Shown: positions 8,851 through 17,199, counted from the first letter of the stretch. The stretch is DNA of 39,146 nucleotides from Bacteroidota bacterium (GCA_029907355.1 JARYLZ010000022.1:1-39146); one strand, 5' to 3'. Notes: generated by a model not told the origin, from the letters alone. Numbers and translations: made by a program.

Positions 8851-9885
8851 TCAAAGGATCAGCATCGCGTCACCGTAGCTGAACAGCCGGTATTTCTCCT
8901 TTATCGCTTTCTTGTACGCTTTCATGGCGAGATCGTAGCCCGCGAAAGCGGCCACCAACATGAGGAGTGTCGATTTCGGCATGTGAAAGTTCGTGATCAG
9001 CTTGTCGGTGATCTTGAAATCATACGGTGGGTATATGAACTTGTCGGTCCATGTGCGGGCGGGGGAAAGCTTGCGCATCGTGGTGACGCTGGACTCGAGG
9101 GCACGCACCGTGCTGGTCCCGCAGACGAATACGCTCCGCTTGATGTCCTTCGTGTGATTGACCGCCATGCACGCGGCGGGCGGGATCTCGAAATACTCCG
9201 AATCCATTTTATGTTTGGTGAGGTCTTCCACCTCGACCGGCCGGAAGGTCCCCTGCCCGATATGGAGGAGTACCGTCGTGATCGTCACGCCTTTCTTCTT
9301 CAGTTTGCTCAACAGCGGCTTCGTGAAATGGAGACCGGCGGTCGGAGCGGCGACGGCACCCACCGTCTTCGCGAAAACGGTCTGATACCATTCCTTGTCG
9401 GCTTCCACGGCCTCGCGCTTAATGTAAGGGGGGAGAGGCGTCTGCCCGACAGCGTCGATCAGTTTGAAGAAATCCCCTTCGTAATTGAAACGCACTGTCC
9501 TTCCGCGCGAGGTCGTATTGTCGATGACCTCGCACATGAGATCGTCTGAAAAATAGATCTTGTTCCCGATCCTTACTTTCCGTGCAGGATCCACAATCAC
9601 GTCCCATAAGTGCTCGTCCTTGCTCAGCTCCCGAAGGAGGAACACTTCGATCTTCGCGTTCGTTTTTTCTTTCCTACCGATCAAACGCGCCGGGAAGACC
9701 TTTGTCTCATTGAGCACGAGACAATCGCCTTTCTTGAAGTACTCGGGGATATCGCTGAAAATCCTGTGCTCGATTTCTCCCGTCGCACGATCGACAACCA
9801 TGAGACGCGCGCTGTCTCTGGGCTGGGCAGGGTATTTCGCAATAAGAGTCTTAACGAGGGGGTAATCGAAATCGGATAATTTCAT
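8851..9885 (-). CDS. queA: S-adenosylmethionine:tRNA ribosyltransferase-isomerase
   Basis: QueA transfers and isomerises the ribosyl group of SAM onto preQ1-modified tRNA to give epoxyqueuosine, the penultimate queuosine step. The 344-residue length matches the family. Landmarks are [19 protein letters not shown] at the N-terminus, [16 protein letters not shown], the core [13 protein letters not shown] (~residue 178), [27 protein letters not shown] and the ending [10 protein letters not shown]. It is the first gene of the queA-ispD-rsmI operon, and its upstream side faces the 457-bp AT-rich region shared with buk. A second queuosine-pathway gene, queD, lies at 36908-37357 but is not linked to it. 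Confidence 0.96.
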   Translation of the reverse strand: MKLSDFDYPLVKTLIAKYPAQPRDSARLMVVDRATGEIEHRIFSDIPEYFKKGDCLVLNETKVFPARLIGRKEKTNAKIEVFLLRELSKDEHLWDVIVDPARKVRIGNKIYFSDDLMCEVIDNTTSRGRTVRFNYEGDFFKLIDAVGQTPLPPYIKREAVEADKEWYQTVFAKTVGAVAAPTAGLHFTKPLLSKLKKKGVTITTVLLHIGQGTFRPVEVEDLTKHKMDSEYFEIPPAACMAVNHTKDIKRSVFVCGTSTVRALESSVTTMRKLSPARTWTDKFIYPPYDFKITDKLITNFHMPKSTLLMLVAAFAGYDLAMKAYKKAIKEKYRLFSYGDAMLIL

Positions 9886-10342
9886 ATCGAGTGTCTAAGC
9901 CGGTGGTATACCGCCATGTTTTTATTATTCAAGATTTTACCTCGTCTCCCTGATCATCCATCTTCGATAGAATTTCTTTCCCCTTTCTTTCTACATTTCA
10001 CGAAAACGGGGAGCCGATAAAGCCCCTGAAACAAAAGAAATGGAAGCGGTTGCCCGGTCTTCCATAAATAACATCTGCAAAAATACGTTTTTTTTCAGGG
10101 GGTGTCAATGAAAACATTGTGCAACATGGTATTGAAAAATTCGCACAATGTTCGACCCGACGTCGAATCCCTGGCCATGTGGGTATTTGGAGGGGGAAAG
10201 CCCGCTCTTACCCTCCTGAATGACAGGGTTATTCTTGATGTTCGGTTCTGTTCTTTGTAGCTTTTTATCGTCGGGTTTTTCCATTCTCCTTCCGAAATCG
10301 GATTCCTTCTATACGAATACGCACCATTCGCCGGAGCCGTCC
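9886..10342. other. 457-bp AT-rich divergent intergenic region between queA and buk
   Basis: This is noticeably richer in A and T than the flanking genes and must hold the promoters of both queA (-) and buk (+). It contains a near-palindrome at 9902-9915 in the queA leader, an 8-T run at 10088-10095, a perfect 10-bp inverted repeat at 10113-10122/10143-10152, a 6-bp inverted repeat at 10151-10156/10162-10167 and a GGAGGG/CCCTCC pair at 10189-10194/10211-10216. I could not pick a convincing TAnnTTTG promoter for buk; TATTCTTG near 10230 is a one-mismatch match without a clear -33 partner. The frame of buk stays open from 10220, but that extension reads as non-coding. Confidence 0.6.
10113..10152. 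promoter_or_regulatory. Perfect 10-bp inverted repeat upstream of buk (possible operator or leader hairpin)
   Basis: AACATTGTGC (10113-10122) is repeated inverted as GCACAATGTT (10143-10152) with a 20-nt spacer, so the arm centres are 30 bp apart, close to three helical turns. A second inverted repeat, TTCGAC/GTCGAA (10151-10156/10162-10167), overlaps the right arm by two bases. The site lies about 190 bp before the buk start and 230 bp before the queA start, so either side could be controlled. Confidence 0.4.
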
Positions 10343-11401
10343 ATGCCGAAGAAATCATTTCACATCCTCGTGATCAACCCGGGTTCAACCTCGACGAAAA
10401 TCGCCGTGTATCGGGACGACAAACTGATCCATCAAGCGGACGTTCAACACCCTCCGTCGGCCGGTTCGATATGGGACGAGTTCGACAACCGCTTGGTACA
10501 GATCCGCGCTATGCTCAAGGATTTATCTCTGGACACTCCGATCGACGCTGTTGCGGGCAGAGGCGGACTCCTCAAACCGATCGAGGGTGGCACGTACACC
10601 GTCAACGAGGCGATGCTGGCGGATGCACGGGCGAATCTTCAGGGCGAGCATGCGGCGAATTTAGGCTGTGCATTCGCGGATGCCCTTGCACGCGAGTTGA
10701 ACGCGCCCGCGTTCGTCGTCGACCCTGTCAGCGTGGACGAGTTCGAGCCGCTCGCTCGCTATTCCGGTCATCCCGACATTCGACGCCGCGCTCTGGCTCA
10801 TACGCTGAACATGCATGCCGTCGCCCGCGCCGCCGCTGCGAAACTCAAGATCCCGTACAAGAAGAGCTCCTTCGTCGTCGCCCATCTCGGCGGTGGCGTA
10901 TCGATAAGTCCCCTGAAAGGAGGCCGCATCATCGATGCAAACGATGCGTCGAGCAACGGCCCCTTCACGCCGGAACGAACCGGAACGCTCCCGCTCCAGC
11001 CATTCATCAAAATGTGTTTCTCCGGGAAATACACCGAATCCGATATGCGCAAACTCGTCATGGGGAAAGGGGGCCTTGTCGCGTATCTCGGGACGAACGA
11101 CATGCGGGAAATCGAGAGACGGATTACGGAAGGGGATTCCTATGCCGCCGAGGTCGTGCAGGCGATGTGCTACCAAATCGCGAAAGAAATCGGCGCGATG
11201 GCGACCGTCCTTTTCGGGAAAGTCCACGCCATCCTCATGACGGGCGGTCTCACCCACTCGAGACTCATTTACAAGAGTGTCAAGAAACGCGTGTCGTGGA
11301 TCGCCCCCGTCATGAATTTCGCCGGTGAACACGAGATGCTCGCCCTCGCTCTTGGTACGCTACGCGTGTTGCGCGGCGAAGAGCGCCCGCGGACGTACTG
11401 A
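10343..11401 (+). CDS. buk: Butyrate kinase (acyl kinase of the acetokinase family)
   Basis: Buk converts butyryl-phosphate, or branched/aromatic acyl-phosphates, plus ADP to the free acid plus ATP. I chose ATG 10343 because the protein then starts MPKKSFHILVINPGSTSTKI, the normal beginning of the ASKHA-fold kinase, with GGAG six bases upstream. The 352-residue length fits the family. Landmarks are INPGSTSTKIAVY (phosphate-binding loop), GRGGLLKPIEGGTY, GEHAANLGC, AHTLNMHAVAR, VVAHLGGGVSI (~residue 180), GPFTPERTGTLP, GKGGLVAYLGTND and ILMTGGLTHS. It leads a same-strand group with an IorA-like gene 65 bp downstream and the IorB::Ptb fusion after that. Its presumed acyl-phosphate supplier is therefore encoded two genes later. 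Confidence 0.95.
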   Translation: MPKKSFHILVINPGSTSTKIAVYRDDKLIHQADVQHPPSAGSIWDEFDNRLVQIRAMLKDLSLDTPIDAVAGRGGLLKPIEGGTYTVNEAMLADARANLQGEHAANLGCAFADALARELNAPAFVVDPVSVDEFEPLARYSGHPDIRRRALAHTLNMHAVARAAAAKLKIPYKKSSFVVAHLGGGVSISPLKGGRIIDANDASSNGPFTPERTGTLPLQPFIKMCFSGKYTESDMRKLVMGKGGLVAYLGTNDMREIERRITEGDSYAAEVVQAMCYQIAKEIGAMATVLFGKVHAILMTGGLTHSRLIYKSVKKRVSWIAPVMNFAGEHEMLALALGTLRVLRGEERPRTY

Positions 11402-11466
11402 CAACAGGGAGCCTCCTGCCGAGCACTCGATCACGCGAATCACCCCATTCACATTCCGATAGGGCC

Positions 11467-12900
11467 ATGAACACTCATCCTACTCTCTCCGGAATCGAAG
11501 CGACCGTTCGTGGAGCTTGGTCAGCGGGTGCAGGCTACGTCGTAGAGTACGTCTACCGCAACGCCGTAACGTTATCCACGAAACCGCCGCTCGATGACGG
11601 GTTCAGCATACTCCGTGCACCCGACGCCGTTTCATGCGTCGAAACGGCTGTCGGCATCGCAGAGGGGGGAGTCCGCGCACTCGCGCTCATCAACCGACGG
11701 GGGATCCAAAGCGCCATCGATGCTCTCGCCGATGCGGCCGGCGCCGTCTTCCAAGCGGGACTCGTCGTTGCAGTGATCGAGGATGAACCTGCGAGTGCGC
11801 TCGTCGCGGATCCCCGTCCCCTGCTTCGCGCCGCCAGGATCCCTATCCTTGAACCCGCGGGGCCTGTCGAGGTTCTCTCGTATGTCGACCAAGCTTTTCG
11901 GCTTTCGGAACAGTTCACTATCCCCATCACAGTGCATGTCACCCGCTCGGTGATCGATACCTGTGCCGTGTGCTCTGTGCCTGAACGTCGTACGACATCG
12001 AAGAAGGGCATCTCGACCTTCCCGGCCGAGCGTCGAACCGGCCCGTCCGCCATTGCGGACATCGAGCGCAGGATCGCCGCCGTCGAAACGTTCGCGAACC
12101 AGTCGTTCGATCTCAATGCCGTCGACGCCTGTTCTCCGGACGTCGGCATCATCGCGGCAGGCATTGCTTACCGATACGCAAAGGAAGTCCTCCCGACAGC
12201 TTCGTTTCTCAAGCTCGGCGTCGTTCATCCACTGCCACGAAAGATGGTCTCCTATTTCACCGGTTTCGTGAAACGCCTCTACGTCATCGAAGACGGCGAA
12301 CCGTTCATCGAGGAACAACTCCGCGCCGCTGGGTTCCCCGTCTCCGGTCGAGATGTATTCCCTCACGCCGGGGAATTGTCCCTCGAAACCGTCGCGAAGG
12401 GACTCGCCTCGGAAGGGGCATTTCAACCTGCCATTTCTATTGAGCCTTTGACCGTGGAAGCGTCCCGTCACGGGGAACCTACGAATCCGGCGTACCGCTC
12501 TCTCCTGAGTGCGCTTCGGAATTCCAGTGTCCGCATCATGGGATTTCCCGAAAACACTCACACATTGCAGCTCGCTGCCGAATACGGCTTCGCGCGCGCA
12601 CGGGGCAAAGGACCGGAAACCCCGGCGGCTATGGTCATCCCTACACCCTCGCGGTTCCTCGCGCACCTTGCGGTCATCACCGACCTCACGACCGCGGACA
12701 TTCCCCTTATCGCCTGCATCATCGACTGTGCGGGGACCGACTTGCCTACACGGGAAGGAATCGATATCCGCAAGCTCTGCGAAGGCATCGGTATATCGCA
12801 TGTCTCAGAAGTGCCCCTCGCGGACGAACGGGCGATCACGGAAGCAGTGACCGCAGCATGCAACATTCGGGGCATTTCCGTAATCCGCCTCGTCGGGTGA
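11467..12900 (+). CDS. IorA-like protein (indolepyruvate:ferredoxin oxidoreductase alpha homologue) lacking Fe-S domain and TPP motifs
   Basis: The 477 residues follow the order of IorA: an N-terminal pyrimidine-side domain (~8-165, with the recognisable IPILEPAGPVEVLSYVDQAFRLSEQFTIPITVHVTR), a middle domain (~225-315: IIAAGIAYRYAKEVLP, LKLGVVHPLPRKM, RLYVIEDGEPFIEEQL, GRDVFPHAGELS) and a C-terminal region (~338-477) aligning with the TPP domain. Key elements are missing. The YPGTPS-type motif is absent. The NEKVALE segment is PDAVSCVE (52-59). CPGCPHR is TNPAYR (339-344). GDS is TPS (393-395), and the DNRTTAMTG-type motif is DCAGTD (420-425). The final two-cluster ferredoxin domain is absent, where IorA is usually ~600 residues. 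Cys166 and Cys169 form an isolated CxxC. Oxidoreductase activity therefore looks unlikely. Its place between buk and the IorB::Ptb fusion suggests a structural or regulatory role, or a changed chemistry. The homology is a motif-level judgement. Confidence 0.75.
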   Translation: MNTHPTLSGIEATVRGAWSAGAGYVVEYVYRNAVTLSTKPPLDDGFSILRAPDAVSCVETAVGIAEGGVRALALINRRGIQSAIDALADAAGAVFQAGLVVAVIEDEPASALVADPRPLLRAARIPILEPAGPVEVLSYVDQAFRLSEQFTIPITVHVTRSVIDTCAVCSVPERRTTSKKGISTFPAERRTGPSAIADIERRIAAVETFANQSFDLNAVDACSPDVGIIAAGIAYRYAKEVLPTASFLKLGVVHPLPRKMVSYFTGFVKRLYVIEDGEPFIEEQLRAAGFPVSGRDVFPHAGELSLETVAKGLASEGAFQPAISIEPLTVEASRHGEPTNPAYRSLLSALRNSSVRIMGFPENTHTLQLAAEYGFARARGKGPETPAAMVIPTPSRFLAHLAVITDLTTADIPLIACIIDCAGTDLPTREGIDIRKLCEGIGISHVSEVPLADERAITEAVTAACNIRGISVIRLVG

Positions 12901-12967
12901 GTCGTCAGGACGAGATCATCACGCATTCAGGAAATTCCCATCGAATCACAAACGACAGAATCCAGCA

Positions 12968-14512
12968 ATGAAATCAGCCAATGCCATATTCTGCGGTGCG
13001 GAAAACGGGGCTCTGCTGAAGGCGTCGGAACTCCTCTGTCTCGCAGCGGACCATGCAGGGTACGATGCCGTCATGCATATTGAGAGAGGGCAAGAGGATG
13101 GGCGTGTTTCGTGCCATATCCGTTGGGGCGAAAAAATTTGGTCTCCCCTGATTCCTGCGGGTCAAGCCGACATGCTCCTTTCGCTTGACCTCCGCGAAAC
13201 GCTTCTCCTCCTACCGATGTTGCGGCCCGGTGGGACGATCATCATCGACGGGAACGCTTTAGCCGGATCCGATATCGGGTTGACCGGCATGTTCGCTTCG
13301 GCCGTCGATCGGCTCGGTTGCGCCGTGCACAAAGTGCCTGCCGCCTTTTGCGCCGAGGACCCTGCTCTTGCCCCCGCATCTCTCGCCGGGGTCGCAGCTT
13401 CCTTTCTGCCCTGGCCCGATGACGTTTGGCGACGTACATTCGACGCGCTCGGCGATCATGCCCCGGCATCGGTGCGTGATGCATTCCACAAGGGGAAATC
13501 ATACGAAGCGGAGACCCTGCGATTCGATATTTCCCCCCGTTTCTCCCCGCCGCTTGGTCCGACCGACAAAGGTATCCGAACATTCGACGAAATGCTCGAG
13601 CGGGTTCGATCCCTCCCCCCGCGACGCGTGTGTATAGCGGGAGCGGAAAACCGAGCCGCTCTCCATGCCGGCATCGAATGTGTCGAACGGGGCCTGGGGA
13701 CTCCCGTTTTCGTCGGGAACCGCGAGACCATTCTCTCGGCGGCTCGGGAAGCTTTCGTCGACTTTCCGATCGGGGACTATGAAATCATTTCCACGGCATC
13801 GGAACAGGAGACGGCAGAGCAAGCCGTCGCCGTGGTGCGGGAAGGGCGCGCCGACATCCTCCTGAAAGGGGGGGTGAACACGCCCACGCTCATGCGAGCC
13901 GTTCTCCATGCGACGAAAGGGCTCCGAAGCGGGAGTCTATTGAGCGACTCGTTCGTCTTCGAGTTCCCCGACGAAGACGGGACGCGCCTCGTCATGATCA
14001 CCGACGGCGGCGTCACGCTTCAACCCACGATTCAGCAGAAAATCCAAATTCTCCGGAATGCCGTGGTCGTTGCCCACGCGCTGGGAAATGCGATGCCGCG
14101 TGTGGCTCTTCTCGCCGCTTCCGAAACGATCAACCCGGCCCTTGCCGCCACCATGGACGCGGCAGCCATCACGAGCATGAACCGCTCGGGCCAGATTACG
14201 GGATGTATCGTGGAAGGGCCGATGGCGCTCGACGTGGCCGTCAGCCGGAAAGCGGCTGCGATCAAAGGCACCGACTCACCGGTCGCCGGCCAAGCCGACA
14301 TACTCGTCGCCGCCTCCATCGACACGGCGAACGCCCTTGCCAAGAGCACCACTTATTTCGCAGGCTACCGGCTCTCCCATGTCATCGTGGGCGGCACGGC
14401 ACCGATCCTGATCGCGTCACGTTCCGATACGGCGGATGCGAAGCTGCTCTCCATCGCCCTCGGCAGCCTCATGGCGAGACACTTCGAGGAGCAACGCGCG
14501 CAAGCCGGGTGA
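12968..14512 (+). CDS. Fusion protein: IorB-like (2-oxoacid oxidoreductase gamma) domain + phosphate butyryltransferase
   Basis: A single 514-residue frame with two parts. Residues 1-185 follow IorB: AENGALLKASELLCLAADHA, HIRWGEKIWSPLIPAGQADM, LLLLPMLRPGGTIIIDG and a closing SVRDAFHKGKSYE, which matches the IorB-type end. The usual GVGGQG loop is CGAENG (9-14) and the GMSQRGG loop is GQEDGR, so nucleotide or TPP contacts are probably lost. Residues ~203-514 are a well-conserved phosphate butyryltransferase: FDEMLERVRSL, ADILLKGGVNTPTLMRAVL, MITDGGVTLQPTIQQKIQIL, RSGQITGCIVEGPMALDVAV, VAGQADILVAASIDTANAL and SRSDTADAKLLSIALGSLM. Ptb turns acyl-CoA and phosphate into acyl-phosphate, the Buk substrate. 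The join lies in a Pro-rich segment (~188-202) with no stop or frameshift. The gene begins 67 bp after the IorA-like gene. Ptb activity is very likely; the role of the N-terminal part is unknown. Confidence 0.85.
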   Translation: MKSANAIFCGAENGALLKASELLCLAADHAGYDAVMHIERGQEDGRVSCHIRWGEKIWSPLIPAGQADMLLSLDLRETLLLLPMLRPGGTIIIDGNALAGSDIGLTGMFASAVDRLGCAVHKVPAAFCAEDPALAPASLAGVAASFLPWPDDVWRRTFDALGDHAPASVRDAFHKGKSYEAETLRFDISPRFSPPLGPTDKGIRTFDEMLERVRSLPPRRVCIAGAENRAALHAGIECVERGLGTPVFVGNRETILSAAREAFVDFPIGDYEIISTASEQETAEQAVAVVREGRADILLKGGVNTPTLMRAVLHATKGLRSGSLLSDSFVFEFPDEDGTRLVMITDGGVTLQPTIQQKIQILRNAVVVAHALGNAMPRVALLAASETINPALAATMDAAAITSMNRSGQITGCIVEGPMALDVAVSRKAAAIKGTDSPVAGQADILVAASIDTANALAKSTTYFAGYRLSHVIVGGTAPILIASRSDTADAKLLSIALGSLMARHFEEQRAQAG

Positions 14513-14547
14513 ATCAGCACGGGCTTCCCCAAATACCTCCATGCGGA

Positions 14548-14639
14548 ACGTCGATTTCTCACGCGAGGATTCCTCGGCGCTCCAGGCGGTTTTCACTCGA
14601 TCAACACCCGTGTCGTTCCACCCTGGAAGAAATCGACGT
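14548..14639. other. Strongly structured non-coding element (three-way-junction-like fold)
   Basis: Within the 236-bp gap before the DUF5686 gene, ACGTCGATTTCT (14548-14559) pairs perfectly with 14628-14639 (12 bp). Inside are a small hairpin CGAGG-ATT-CCTCG (14564-14576) and a second stem TCCAGG (14581-14586) with CCTGGA (14622-14627). That second stem abuts the closing stem directly and could stack on it. No T-run follows on either strand, so it is not a typical terminator. It could be a leader RNA element, a small RNA or a protein-binding DNA site. Confidence 0.45.
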
Positions 14640-14748
14640 GTGCCGAGCCGATTCGCCGACCTGTCATGGGGAAAGGAAGGGACGGCAAGGGGACCGGTAT
14701 GCCGACGACGGCTCTCTCCGAAGAGCATGCCGCTCTAAAGCATTTCCA

Positions 14749-17199
14749 GTGGTGGTACGATACCCCCTCTTTTTCATCCTTTTCTTTTCCGCTTTTCTTC
14801 CTTTCGAGGCGATCGCCCAAGAGTTCCGCATTACCGGCACTGTCTTTGACGCCGAGACGAACGCGCATCTCCCGTACGCGACAGTCCGCGTGAAAGACTC
14901 ACCGCTCGGTACGACTGCCGACCGTGAGGGCCGTTACACACTCATTCTTCCGGCGGGTGCGGTCATAATCGTTGCGAGTCACATCGGTTACACACCGGCC
15001 GAGAAACGAATCACTCCTGAAGCCCGACAGACCGTGCTCGATTTCGCTCTCACACGCGGCAGGATCGAACTCCCCGAAGTCATCGTCACACCCGGCGACA
15101 ACCCCGCTCTCGATATCATCCGCCGCGCGATAGAAGCCAAGGCGAAACGACGCGAACGCTTGGAGAACTACCGCCTGCGATCGCACACAAAGCTCATCGT
15201 GACCGTGGAGATTCCACGCGGTGCGGAAATATCGATCCGCACACCCTCCGACCGACGCCGTGTCGGGAATGGACGAGACTCCGCGGCGTCGACAACCGTC
15301 ATTCTCGAGACGCTGACGGAAGCCGTTTGGGCAAAACCGGATCACTACAAAGAAACGATCCTCGCCCGCAAGCAGACAGCGCAGATCCCCGCCCAGCTCA
15401 ATGTACTCATCAGTTCCTTCCTGATCGTCGATTTTTCTTCCGACATCCTCCATATCGGTGGGAAGGCCCCCATCATCGGACCGATCTCGGAAGCGGGCCT
15501 ACGGCACTACGATTACACTCTGAAAGGCACCACGACGATGGACGGCGAGCGTGTCCACGTGATCGAGATCAAACCTCTTTCGGAGTACGATCCTCTTCTG
15601 AAGGGAACCGTCTATGTCGCGGACGGGAGTTTCGCACTCGCCATGGTCGATGTATCACTCAACGATGCCGCCCTTCCGCCGTTCGTCGACACGCTCCGTT
15701 TCCGCCAGCACTACCGTCCGTTCGACGACCTCTTCTGGATGCCGGTGGACGTCATTACCGAAGGCGTCGTCACGGTGAGAACGCTCCTCGACCTCGACGT
15801 GCACATTTCCGGACTCTCCATCCTCCAGGATTACGTCATCAACGGGGAATCGGATAAAACCGTCTTCGACCGGACACGGATCAAGGTTTTGAAAGAAGCG
15901 GACTCGCGCGATTCCCTCTTCTGGGTCGAACACCGGCGGATCCCCACGGATTCCGGCGAAGAGCGCATATACCGGGTAGCCGACAGCCTGAAAGCCGAAT
16001 CGGAGCGGTTGAGGAACCGCTGGGGACTTACCGACATGTTTCTGGGACACACGTTGACATACGGTGGAACACGTTGGCGTCTCCCAGGTATCCTGGAACT
16101 CTATCGGTTCAACCGCGTGGAAGGCCATACCCTCCATGCTGTCTTTTCCATCGAGCGCCCGTTCCCTCTCGGGGAACGACTCTCGCTCGCAGGCGGGTAC
16201 GGGTTCGGCTCGCGGCGGTGGGTGTGGTCCGCTAAACTCGACGCCGCAGTCTCGCACGCTCTGCGATGGAGCATCGAAGGGATGGACCGGACCGCCCACC
16301 TCGAACCTTCCATCGAACGTCTCGGGATACTCGGCACGACACTCTCGAATATCTTTGATAAATACGACGACAAGGACTACTACCGCGAGCGAGGGGTCAA
16401 AGGCTCGATTTCGTACGATATCCTATCCCTCTTCCCTACGACGCTCTCCGCTTCTCGAATAGCATTTTCGAGTTGTGATAAGAAGGAAGATTGGAGCCTT
16501 TTCTTGCGGGATCGGCCGGCACGGAGCAACCCCGCGATCAATGACGGTTGGATTTTCGGCGTCGGGCTCGAAACAACGATCGATGCCCGTGATTTCATCG
16601 ACAACGCCGGCGAGATCCAGCGAATAGGGAGGACCAACCATACGCCGCGCATTGCGTATTCCTGGAACCGAACCCATGTCGGTGGAAAGACATGGACATT
16701 CAATATCCTCCATGCCTCCCTGAAGGGACGTTTCGAAATGGGGCTATTCGGCACGTTCGCCTACACCATCGAGGGAACACATGCACTCGGTGACATCCCA
16801 CGGCAAAACCTCCCATTTCTCACTGGGAGCATCCCTTACATCGCCTCAGGCCGGTTCCGTACTCTCCGCCCGCTCGAGTACGGGGGAGACCGGCTCTTGA
16901 CGTGTTTCCTCGAACACGATTTCGGCGATATTCTCTTCCGAAGACTCCGCATCCCATTCCTTCAGGGCAGCGGTTGGGGGTTTCTCCTCTTCGCGAACGC
17001 CGGTTGGAGCGACATCACGGAAGGGACGCGCGCACTTCAACCCGTAGCCGTGAAGTCCGCACGGGAACCTTACGTGGAAGGGGGGTTCGGGATCGACCGT
17101 ATCCTCCTGCTTTTCCGTGTCGACTTCGCCTGGAGGCTTACGCATTTTCGAAGCGGTTCGAATTTCTTCGTCGGCATTTCCTCGCTGTTTCTCCCCTGA
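14749..17199 (+). CDS. Carboxypeptidase-regulatory-like / DUF5686 family outer-membrane protein
   Basis: I use GTG 14749 (GTG 14752 is equally possible) because the frame then starts with a hydrophobic signal peptide (RYPLFFILFFSAFLPFEAIA, cut before QEF). The frame is open to 14203 but that part overlaps the Ptb coding region and has no ATG near the signal. The 816-residue protein has a carboxypeptidase-D regulatory-like beta-sandwich at ~27-115 (ITGTVFDAETNAHLPYATVRVKDSPLGTTADREGRYTL). It continues with the DUF5686 layout: PGDNPALDIIRRAIEAK (~120), DYTLKGTTTMDGERVHVIEI, a region of amphipathic strands and the final beta-barrel-like stretch ending VGISSLFLP. Such proteins are thought to sit in the outer membrane of Bacteroidota; their function is not established. 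The nearest upstream gene is 236 bp away, and the gap holds a structured element. Confidence 0.85.
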   Translation: MVVRYPLFFILFFSAFLPFEAIAQEFRITGTVFDAETNAHLPYATVRVKDSPLGTTADREGRYTLILPAGAVIIVASHIGYTPAEKRITPEARQTVLDFALTRGRIELPEVIVTPGDNPALDIIRRAIEAKAKRRERLENYRLRSHTKLIVTVEIPRGAEISIRTPSDRRRVGNGRDSAASTTVILETLTEAVWAKPDHYKETILARKQTAQIPAQLNVLISSFLIVDFSSDILHIGGKAPIIGPISEAGLRHYDYTLKGTTTMDGERVHVIEIKPLSEYDPLLKGTVYVADGSFALAMVDVSLNDAALPPFVDTLRFRQHYRPFDDLFWMPVDVITEGVVTVRTLLDLDVHISGLSILQDYVINGESDKTVFDRTRIKVLKEADSRDSLFWVEHRRIPTDSGEERIYRVADSLKAESERLRNRWGLTDMFLGHTLTYGGTRWRLPGILELYRFNRVEGHTLHAVFSIERPFPLGERLSLAGGYGFGSRRWVWSAKLDAAVSHALRWSIEGMDRTAHLEPSIERLGILGTTLSNIFDKYDDKDYYRERGVKGSISYDILSLFPTTLSASRIAFSSCDKKEDWSLFLRDRPARSNPAINDGWIFGVGLETTIDARDFIDNAGEIQRIGRTNHTPRIAYSWNRTHVGGKTWTFNILHASLKGRFEMGLFGTFAYTIEGTHALGDIPRQNLPFLTGSIPYIASGRFRTLRPLEYGGDRLLTCFLEHDFGDILFRRLRIPFLQGSGWGFLLFANAGWSDITEGTRALQPVAVKSAREPYVEGGFGIDRILLLFRVDFAWRLTHFRSGSNFFVGISSLFLP

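Noticed and set aside
10071-10098. 8-T run with a weak CAAAAA/TTTTTG stem as a terminator
   Set aside because: There is no GC-rich stem and no upstream gene on the plus strand to terminate.
10220-10342. Upstream extension of buk
   Set aside because: The family start INPGSTSTK follows ATG 10343, which has GGAG upstream; the extension lies in AT-rich leader sequence.
14203-14748. Upstream extension of the DUF5686 gene
   Set aside because: It overlaps the Ptb coding region out of frame and then the structured gap; the signal peptide begins at GTG 14749.
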